46,425 nucleotides of DNA from DASVBE01 sp036375995 (lineage in GTDB: Bacteria > Actinomycetota > Actinomycetes > Streptosporangiales > Streptosporangiaceae). Where the stretch lies: assembly GCA_036375995.1 (NCBI GenBank), contig DASVBE010000216.1, positions 1 through 46,425 on the forward strand, read 5' to 3'. Made by a program: the position numbers and the translations under genes. A model generated the notes under the pieces. The model saw only the letters and a list, made by a program, of their open reading frames with translations, was not told the DNA's origin and searched no databases. This document shows positions 41,401 through 46,425 of this stretch, piece by piece (position 1 is the first letter of the stretch; every line of letters starts with the position of its first letter).

Positions 41401-41858
41401 TCGCCGTCCTGCTCGGCCGCCCGGGCCAGCCGGTCTCCGCGGCCAGCCTCGTCGCCGCCTCCGATGCCGGCGGCCAGGCCCGCGCCAGCCTGCGCCTCGG
41501 CGCCGACGAGGTCCTGGACGCGACCGCCCGGCAGCAGATCAGGGCCCGCCTCGACGACCTCGCCGGGGAGATCGCCGAAGCCGAGGACTGGGCCGACCCG
41601 GAGCGCGCCGCCCGGGCCCGCGCCGAACGGGACACGCTCCTGCACGAGCTGTCCGCCGCCGCCGGCCTGGCCGGCCGCCCCCGCCTCCTCGGCGACCAGG
41701 GCGAACGCGCCCGCAAGACGGTCACCGCCCGGATCCGCGACGTCATCTCCCGGATCGACCGCGTCCACCCCGCCCTCGGCAGCCACCTTCGCGCCACGAT
41801 CACCACCGGCACGTCCTGCACCTACTCCCCGCCCACTCCGGTCACCTGGGACCTGTAG
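38433..41858 (+). CDS. large AAA/STAND-type ATPase regulator without LuxR helix-turn-helix
   Basis: 1141 residues from GTG, with TAGCGT (38420-38425) seven bases upstream. The N-terminal NTPase has LILLTGEAGIGKTTMLSEAA (Walker A) and LILLDDLQWADEASLLLLDF (Walker B), then VHQRTGGNPFYVQQVSWLLA, as in LAL/MalT-like regulators. About 500 residues of Ala/Leu-rich helical repeats (TPR-like) follow. The end is not LuxR: LWTLTYAGSTVRLRHAKGLS, a charged helix (AEAEDWADPERAARARAERD) and ARKTVTARIRDVISRIDRVH form a distinct C-terminal module. It is likely a signal-dependent regulator. It sits just before a flavin monooxygenase and is absent from the mfd-mazG-eno order I recall. Confidence 0.8.
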   Translation: MASRKAAARPDADPAGLPGGGGPVGRDDVLAQLRIAAEDAVTGRGELILLTGEAGIGKTTMLSEAARYAETRGIRVAWGFCGPDDSAPAYWPWAQVARELCPEAWEQAQSGLGHDVLPDPDAQAVAARFRLFDLVTAALLAESRIQPDLILLDDLQWADEASLLLLDFLVRRLRAGSAAIIGAYRDVSPAPGAALTRISARGRVLPLTGLTAADVARLVARVAGQPLADAAGPQVHQRTGGNPFYVQQVSWLLATGQAGLPPGVSEALADRFAGLPADVVGVLGLAAVVGQPFSAALLAEVAGRPVAETAAALAEAAAARLLTAAERAKADAAPGAGVALEGTMAPGTPVAPAMTLAPGIAAAPGVQSFRFAHDLFREHAYQRLAVQDRARLHGRAGAVLAARRAAGAGVPLAELARHFSQADPHGADAYRYCTAAAREAAGQLAYEEAVRHWEGALTAVSAAPPGPDLTATLLDLAEAHGRAGDLPAAGEAFRRAAGLARRQQDAPALARAALGVQAIGTRAWWPPDEIVALLTEALAALPGGPTPAAGAGPDERDLATGGPGTGPPGGALRARVMAALARVLAWHQLDLPRAAGLADGAVAAARAAGDPRLTASCLIAQHNAHWQPGNPADRRAIAVAAAGCAREAGDQELLAEARLLIATDLLELADPAFRAELSGFLDLAGTAPQPRLRYAALARRAMLALLGGQLTEAERLIGEAAAAGRDCGDPGAADVRTDQSWELLSAQGRLDELAGVAAGMFPDPGSTQARGLRAWVLLARGDRARAAELVAPELAAGRPGGPPPPPPAGRQWLLGAAFGAELIAELGDQPGVPAAAEALYQGLAPFTGLAVVSGAAISFRGMVAHHRGALALVAGRAAEAAALLTQAAAAHERLGAEVWRLRSQYCLARAWLALGGPGRRAAALELLAGTAAAARALGTASLAAAADAAAHAAGAPPATAGRFARDGALWTLTYAGSTVRLRHAKGLSDLAVLLGRPGQPVSAASLVAASDAGGQARASLRLGADEVLDATARQQIRARLDDLAGEIAEAEDWADPERAARARAERDTLLHELSAAAGLAGRPRLLGDQGERARKTVTARIRDVISRIDRVHPALGSHLRATITTGTSCTYSPPTPVTWDL

Positions 41859-41905
41859 CCGGATCTAGCGGATTCTGGCGGCGGTCTCGCGCCTTGCGGT
41901 CAGGA

Positions 41906-41924
41906 CCCCCGCACGCGACGGGGG
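41906..41924 (+). repeat. hairpin before the monooxygenase gene
   Basis: CCCCCG (41906-41911) pairs with CGGGGG (41919-41924) around a 7-nt loop, 18 bases before the GAGGAG site. Confidence 0.4.
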
Positions 41925-41947
41925 CAACGACCGCCGAGGAGACCGCT

Positions 41948-43246
41948 GTGCACGACGTGATCATCGTGGGAACCCGGGTGGCCGGCGCGGCCACCGCCCT
42001 GCTGCTGGCCAGGCACGGGCTGAAGGTGCTGGCCGTGGACCGGGCCACGTTCCCCAGTGACACCCTGTCGACCCACCAGGTGCAGGTGCCCGGCTGCGCC
42101 GCACTGGCCCGGTGGGGCCTGCTGGACCAGGTCCTCGCGGCGGGCACGCCGCCGACCCGCACGGTCCGCTTCGACCAGGGATCAGCCGCCTTCAGCGCCA
42201 GGCTCCGCGAGTTCGAGGGCGTCGACCTCATGTGCAGCCCGCGCCGGCTGCTGCTCGACACGATCCTCATCGGCGCCGCCCGCCAGGCCGGCGCGGAACT
42301 CCGCGACAGCTTCATCGCCGAGGAACTGACCCGCGACGCCACCGGCACCGTGACCGGCCTGCGCGGCAGGACCAAGGGCGGCCCGCCGGTCACCGAGCAC
42401 GCCCGCCTGGTGATCGGCGCGGACGGCCGCCACTCGCTGGTGGCCAGGCTGGCCGGCGCGGCCAGCTACCGGACCCGGCCGTCCCGGTCGATGGGCTGCT
42501 ACACCTACTGGTCCGGCGTCCCGGCCCAGCCCGGCGGGCAGCTGTACGGCCGGCCGGGCCTGGCCGTCGGCGCCTGGCCGACCAACGACGGCCTGCTCAT
42601 GACCTACCTGGCCTGGCCGGCCGCCAGGTTCGCCGAGTTCCGCCGCGACGTCGAGGGGAACTTCCTGCGCAGCCTGGACGAGGTCGGCCTGGGCGACCGG
42701 ATCAGGGCCGGCCAGCGGGCCGAGCGGTTCCGCACCGCCCCGGACCTGCCCGCCTGGTTCCGCAAGCCGTACGGACCCGGCTGGGCCCTGGTCGGCGACG
42801 CCGGCCTGCTCATGGACCCGATCACCGGCCAGGGCATCAGCGACGCGTTCCGCGACGCCGAACTGCTGGCCGCCGCGATCGCCACCGGCCTGGACACCCC
42901 GGCCGCCGGCGCCGCCACAGCCAGGGGCCGGGACCGGCTCACCGCCGCACTGGCCTCCTACCAGCACGACCGCGACCGCGCCGGTCGCCCGATGTACGAC
43001 TTCACCGCCCGCCTGGCCCGGCTCAGCCCGCCCAGCCGCGGCGAAACCGGCCTCTTCCAGGCCGTCGCCGCCGACCCGCAGGCCGCCGAGGAGTTCATCG
43101 GCGCCCTTACCGGCACCGTCCCGCTGAAGCAGTTCATGTCGCCCCGCCGGATCGCCGGGCTGGTCGGCGTCCGCGGCGTGGCCCGTCTCATGCTGTCCCG
43201 GCCGCCCCGGCCGCCCCGGCCCGGCGTGGCCGCGTCGCAGCCCTGA
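41948..43246 (+). CDS. FAD-dependent monooxygenase / oxidoreductase (PHBH/GGR-like)
   Basis: 432 residues from GTG at 41948, preceded by GAGGAG. The dinucleotide fold starts HDVIIVGTRVAGAATALLLA, one residue off the classic GxGxxG (G-T-R-V-A-G). An RxxLDxxL block follows as SPRRLLLDTILIGAARQAG, then LVIGADGRHSLVARLAGAAS (DG motif) and WALVGDAGLLMDPITGQGIS (GD motif). All three flavoprotein-hydroxylase motifs are present. It is near geranylgeranyl reductase and tryptophan-halogenase-type proteins in general plan. A tail of Pro/Arg repeats ends it. It probably serves a biosynthetic or catabolic step under the regulator upstream; the substrate is unknown. Confidence 0.86.
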   Translation: MHDVIIVGTRVAGAATALLLARHGLKVLAVDRATFPSDTLSTHQVQVPGCAALARWGLLDQVLAAGTPPTRTVRFDQGSAAFSARLREFEGVDLMCSPRRLLLDTILIGAARQAGAELRDSFIAEELTRDATGTVTGLRGRTKGGPPVTEHARLVIGADGRHSLVARLAGAASYRTRPSRSMGCYTYWSGVPAQPGGQLYGRPGLAVGAWPTNDGLLMTYLAWPAARFAEFRRDVEGNFLRSLDEVGLGDRIRAGQRAERFRTAPDLPAWFRKPYGPGWALVGDAGLLMDPITGQGISDAFRDAELLAAAIATGLDTPAAGAATARGRDRLTAALASYQHDRDRAGRPMYDFTARLARLSPPSRGETGLFQAVAADPQAAEEFIGALTGTVPLKQFMSPRRIAGLVGVRGVARLMLSRPPRPPRPGVAASQP

Positions 43247-43306
43247 CCGCGCTCGACTAGGCTCCGATGCGGATATGTCCGCCCACCGACCCCGGGAGCT
43301 TTCGTC

Positions 43307-44593
43307 GTGGCCTCCATCGAAGCCGTCTACGCCAGGCAAATCCTCGATTCGCGTGGCAATCCGACCGTGGAGGTCGAGGTCATCCTGGACGACATGACGC
43401 TGGGCCGGGCTGCCGTGCCCAGCGGCGCGTCGACCGGTGCGTTCGAGGCCGTCGAGCTCCGCGACGGCAGCGACGAGTACGGCGGCAAGTCGGTCACCAA
43501 GGCCGTCGCCGCGGTGATCGACGAGATCCAGCCCGAGCTGCTCGGCTTCGACGCGGACGACCAGCGCCTCGTTGACCAGGCGATGATCGGCCTGGACCGC
43601 ACCCCGGACAAGTCACGGCTCGGCGCGAACGCGATCCTCGGCGTCAGCCTGGCCACGGCCGTCGCCGCCGCGAAGTCCGCCGGGCTGCCGCTGTTCCGCT
43701 ACATCGGCGGGCCGAATGCGCACGTCCTGCCGGTGCCGATGATGAACATCCTGAACGGCGGCGCGCACGCGGACAACAACGTCGACATCCAGGAGTTCAT
43801 GATCGCCCCGGTCGGCGCGGCGACCTTCGCCGAGGCCCTGCAGTGGGGCGCCGAGACTTACCACGCGCTCAAGGCCGTGCTCAAGCAGCACGGCCTGAGC
43901 ACGGGGGTCGGCGACGAGGGCGGCTTCGCCCCCGAGCTGGCCAGCAACCAGGCCGCGCTGGACCTGATCCTGGAGGCGATCGGCAAGGCGGGCTACACCC
44001 CGGGCCAGGACATCGCGCTGGCCATCGACGCGGCCGCGACCGAGTTTTTCGCCGACGGCAGCTACAACTTCGAGGGCGCCGCCAAGTCCACCGCGGACAT
44101 GACCGGGCTGTACGCCGGCTGGCTCGACCGCTACCCGATCGTGTCGCTCGAGGACCCGCTGGCCGAGGACGACTGGGACGGCTGGCAGCAGCTCACCGCG
44201 GCGCTCGGCGACCGGGTGCAGATCGTCGGCGACGACCTGTTCGTGACCAACCCGGACCGGATCCGCCGCGGCATCGAGTCCCGCGCCGCGAACTCGCTGC
44301 TGGTCAAGGTCAACCAGATCGGCACGCTCACCGAGACGCTGGACGCGATCAGCCTGGCCCAGCGCAGCGGCTTCACCACGATGGTGTCCCACCGGTCCGG
44401 TGAGACCGAGGACAACACGATCGCGGACCTGGTGGTAGCGATGAACTGCGGCCAGCTGAAGTCCGGCGCCCCGTGCCGGTCCGAGCGGGTCGCCAAGTAC
44501 AACCAGCTGCTGCGGATCGAGGAGCTGCTGGACGACGCGGCCCGGTACGCGGGCCGGACCGCCTTCCCCCGCGCGGCGGCCGGCGGCGCATGA
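43307..44593 (+). CDS. eno: enolase
   Basis: 428 residues from GTG at 43307, with GGGAG at good spacing and a TAGGCT hexamer at 43258-43263 giving a leader of about 40 nt. Clear motifs: RQILDSRGNPTVEVEVILDD, VPSGASTGAFEAVELRDG, MNILNGGAHADNNVDIQEFM, the catalytic LVKVNQIGTLTETLDAI and TMVSHRSGETEDNTIADLVV. It converts 2-phosphoglycerate to phosphoenolpyruvate, with Mg2+ at the conserved Asp/Glu residues. Length is standard. It overlaps the DivIC-like gene by four bases (ATGA) and begins a tight four-gene run with DUF501 and ppx. Confidence 0.98.
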   Translation: MASIEAVYARQILDSRGNPTVEVEVILDDMTLGRAAVPSGASTGAFEAVELRDGSDEYGGKSVTKAVAAVIDEIQPELLGFDADDQRLVDQAMIGLDRTPDKSRLGANAILGVSLATAVAAAKSAGLPLFRYIGGPNAHVLPVPMMNILNGGAHADNNVDIQEFMIAPVGAATFAEALQWGAETYHALKAVLKQHGLSTGVGDEGGFAPELASNQAALDLILEAIGKAGYTPGQDIALAIDAAATEFFADGSYNFEGAAKSTADMTGLYAGWLDRYPIVSLEDPLAEDDWDGWQQLTAALGDRVQIVGDDLFVTNPDRIRRGIESRAANSLLVKVNQIGTLTETLDAISLAQRSGFTTMVSHRSGETEDNTIADLVVAMNCGQLKSGAPCRSERVAKYNQLLRIEELLDDAARYAGRTAFPRAAAGGA

Positions 44594-45000
44594 CGGTCCC
44601 AGCTGTCTCGCGCCCGCCCGAGCGGGACCGGCCCCGGTTCACCAGCCGGGCCGCGGTCCTCGCCGTCGTGCTGTGCGCGATCGCCCTGAGCCTGGCCTAC
44701 CCGGTCCGCGAGTACATCGGCCAGCGGCGGCAGATCGACCAGCTCACCGCGCAGCGGGCCACCGCCGAAGCAGCCGTGCGCCGCCTGCAGGCCGAGGACC
44801 GGAAGCTGACCAGCCCGGCCTACGTCGAGCAGCAGGCCAGGGACCGGCTGCACATGTGCATGCCGGGCCAGACCTGCTACGTGGTCATCCCGGGCAAGAA
44901 GCCCCCGGCCGCCGCGGTCCCCGCCCCGGCGCACGTCACGCCGTGGTACGAGAAGCTGTGGGGCTCGGTCCGGGCCGCGAACCAGGCCACCAGCCCGTGA
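44590..45000 (+). CDS. septum formation initiator family protein (FtsB/DivIC-like)
   Basis: 136 residues from ATG at 44590, inside the enolase stop. A short basic lead precedes one membrane helix (about 22-40, AAVLAVVLCAIALSLAYPVR) and a coiled coil with REYIGQRRQIDQLTAQRATA and AEAAVRRLQAEDRKL. DPxYVEQxAR is seen as SPAYVEQQARDRLHM, the hallmark of FtsB/DivIC. A Pro/Ala-rich tail ends the protein. It would assemble with FtsL and FtsQ at the septum. The position after eno matches Streptomyces and mycobacteria as I know them. Confidence 0.9.
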   Translation: MTVPAVSRPPERDRPRFTSRAAVLAVVLCAIALSLAYPVREYIGQRRQIDQLTAQRATAEAAVRRLQAEDRKLTSPAYVEQQARDRLHMCMPGQTCYVVIPGKKPPAAAVPAPAHVTPWYEKLWGSVRAANQATSP

Positions 45001-45518
45001 CCGCCGCCACCGGTGACTCTGCCGGAGCGGGCGACCTGGCCGCCGTGGCCGCCCAGCTGGGCCGCGAACCGCGCGGCGTGCTGCAGGTCGCGCACCGCTG
45101 CCCGTGCGGGCTGCCCGACGTGGTGGAAACCGCGCCGCGGCTGCCCGACGGCACCCCGTTCCCCACGCTGTTCTACCTGACCTGCCCGCGCGCGACCGCC
45201 GCGATGAGCAGGCTGGAAGCCGCCGGGCTGATGCGGGAAATGACCGCGCGGCTCGGCACCGACTCCGAGCTCCGCTCCGCACAGATATCCGCTCATAAGG
45301 GATACGCAAATTTGCGCGCGAGTGCCGCGGCTCAGGCCGGTGTGGACCCGCTTCCGGATGGCTCTCCCACTGCTGGCGGCATGCCCGACCGGGTCAAGTG
45401 CCTGCACGCGCTGGCCGCCCACGAGCTCGCCGTTCCGGGCAGCAACCGGCTCGGCGCGGAGGCCCTGGCGGCCGCCGGGCCGTGGTGGGAGACCGGCCCG
45501 TGCGTGCCGCCCGGATGA
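44997..45518 (+). CDS. DUF501 family protein
   Basis: 173 residues from GTG at 44997 overlapping the previous stop. The typical DUF501 pattern is present: AAQLGREPRGVLQVAHRCPC, GLPDVVETAPRLPDGTPFPT, LFYLTCPRATAAMSRLEAAG and MPDRVKCLHALAAHELAVPG. The two conserved cysteine contexts (HRCPCG and RVKCLH) are kept, but the function of the family is unknown. It is in the eno-divIC-DUF501-ppx run and overlaps ppx by four bases. Confidence 0.9.
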   Translation: MTAATGDSAGAGDLAAVAAQLGREPRGVLQVAHRCPCGLPDVVETAPRLPDGTPFPTLFYLTCPRATAAMSRLEAAGLMREMTARLGTDSELRSAQISAHKGYANLRASAAAQAGVDPLPDGSPTAGGMPDRVKCLHALAAHELAVPGSNRLGAEALAAAGPWWETGPCVPPG

Positions 45519-46425
45519 GCGCCGGTCCCATGCCGCCCGGCCCGGTGCGGGTCGCGGCCATCGACTGCGGGACGAACTCCCTGCGGCTGCTGGTCGCGGA
45601 CGTGGACACCGGGCTGCGGCGGCTGGCCGACGTGGTCCGCCGGATGGAGATCGTCCGGCTCGGCCAGGGCGTGGACGCGACCGGCCGGCTGGCCCCGGAT
45701 GCGCTCGACCGCACCCTGCACACGCTGGGTGAGTACGCCGGCATCATCCACCGCAGCGGCGCGACCCCGGTCCGCATGGTCGCCACCAGCGCCACCCGCG
45801 ACGCCGCCAACGCGGCCGAGTTCTCCGCCGCGGTGACCATGATCCTCGGCCAGCCGCCCGAGGTGCTGACCGGCGACGAGGAAGCCGCCCTGTCCTTCGC
45901 CGGCGCCACCGCCGAGCTCGCGGCCGGGGCGGCGGGCGAGTCGCCGCTGCCGGGGCCTTACCTCGTGGTGGACATCGGCGGCGGCTCGACCGAGTTCGTC
46001 CTCGGCAACCCGGATGGCGGGAACGGCCTGGCCGCCAGCTCGATGGACATCGGCTGCGTCCGCATGACCGAGCGGCACCTGCACGACGACCCGCCCACGG
46101 CCGCGCAGATCGAGGCGGCCACGGCGGACATCGACGCGGCCATCGCGGTGGCGGCCGCCGCCGCGCACGCGGACCGGGCCCGTACGCTGGTCGGCCTGGC
46201 GGGCTCGGTCACCACGGTGGCGGGCGTCGCGCTGGACCTGCCCGCCTACGACCCCGAGAAGATCCACCACTCCCGGATCACCGCGGACCAGGTCCACGAG
46301 GTCACCCAGCAGCTGCTGAGCCGCACCGTGGCCCAGCGCCGCGAGATCGGCGTCATGCACCCCGGCCGGGCCGACGTCATCGGCGCAGGCGCACTCATCC
46401 TGGACCGGATCATCACGAACCTCGG
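45515..46425 (+). CDS. ppx: exopolyphosphatase / pppGpp phosphohydrolase (Ppx/GppA), partial
   Basis: 303 codons are visible before the window ends; the family has about 310-330 residues in the short actinobacterial type, so little is missing. Motifs of the ASKHA fold: VRVAAIDCGTNSLRLLVADV, VRMVATSATRDAANAAEF, LTGDEEAALSFAGATAEL and YLVVDIGGGSTEFVLGN, then LVGLAGSVTTVAGVALDL. It removes phosphate from polyphosphate or the guanosine alarmone precursor; the short actinobacterial proteins are often described as acting on polyphosphate. The ATG overlaps the DUF501 stop by four bases. Confidence 0.94.
   Translation, partial: MSAGPMPPGPVRVAAIDCGTNSLRLLVADVDTGLRRLADVVRRMEIVRLGQGVDATGRLAPDALDRTLHTLGEYAGIIHRSGATPVRMVATSATRDAANAAEFSAAVTMILGQPPEVLTGDEEAALSFAGATAELAAGAAGESPLPGPYLVVDIGGGSTEFVLGNPDGGNGLAASSMDIGCVRMTERHLHDDPPTAAQIEAATADIDAAIAVAAAAAHADRARTLVGLAGSVTTVAGVALDLPAYDPEKIHHSRITADQVHEVTQQLLSRTVAQRREIGVMHPGRADVIGAGALILDRIITNL

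Noticed and set aside
37770..41786. 1338-codon minus-strand frame opposite mazG and the large regulator
   Set aside because: Low-complexity Gly/Gln/Ala translation that spans two real plus-strand genes; no domain pattern.

Overview
The window is about 46 kb of very GC-rich, densely packed DNA from an actinomycete chromosome. The evidence is strong C/G bias at third codon positions, frequent GTG starts, an actinobacterial-type bS22 mini-protein gene, two BldC/excisionase-type regulators, a Rex operator, and a gene order that I recall as largely shared with Streptomyces (rex-hemA-hemC-hemD-hemB-hemL; mfd-mazG; eno-divIC-DUF501-ppx). I cannot name a genus. No rRNA, tRNA, CRISPR array, phage or transposase gene was seen.

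Layout. 1-5.0 kb: partial DsrE-like gene (-), small membrane protein, nitrobindin-like protein, Fur regulator, YgfZ, proline dehydrogenase and ProC. Between nitrobindin and fur, on the minus strand, lies a candidate small transcript with its own promoter and terminator, a near-complete 16S-tail complement and a 12-codon ORF. 5-10.6 kb: excisionase/BldC-like regulator, 32-aa bS22-like ribosomal protein, PlsC acyltransferase, HAD phosphatase (-), a membrane protein fused to an ABM domain, and a glutaredoxin-like protein. 10.6-18.6 kb: Rex with its operator, then hemA, hemC, hemD (with a CobA-like domain), hemB, a PrimPol-like protein and hemL. This set converts Glu-tRNA to uroporphyrinogen III. 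18.8-24.6 kb: an EamA/DMT transporter (-) behind a ykkC/guanidine-I-type riboswitch, histidine phosphatase, then TlpA/ResA, ResB and ResC/CcsB for cytochrome c maturation.

24.6-33 kb: PLDc_N membrane protein (-), an anthrax-lethal-factor-like (ATLF) metallopeptidase with a small partner, BldC (-), a threonine/serine dehydratase, a DUF4229 protein, a NodB-deacetylase/GT2 glycosyltransferase fusion (-) with an overlapping small exported protein gene (-), and an ATP-sulfurylase-like/APS-kinase fusion (-). 33-46.4 kb: Mfd, SurA-like lipoprotein, MazG, a 1141-aa AAA regulator and a FAD monooxygenase, then enolase, DivIC/FtsB-like protein, DUF501 protein and Ppx/GppA, which runs off the end.

Two themes cut across the genes. 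First, at least thirteen genes have a TANNNT -10-like hexamer 6-9 nt before the start codon, which suggests widespread leaderless transcripts; in three cases the TAG stop of the upstream gene is itself the first half of the hexamer. Second, a dispersed repeat of up to about 200 bp occurs four times (near 1.65, 5.1, 7.15 and 19.3 kb), and the 19.3-kb copy lies in frame inside the EamA transporter, adding about 60 residues.
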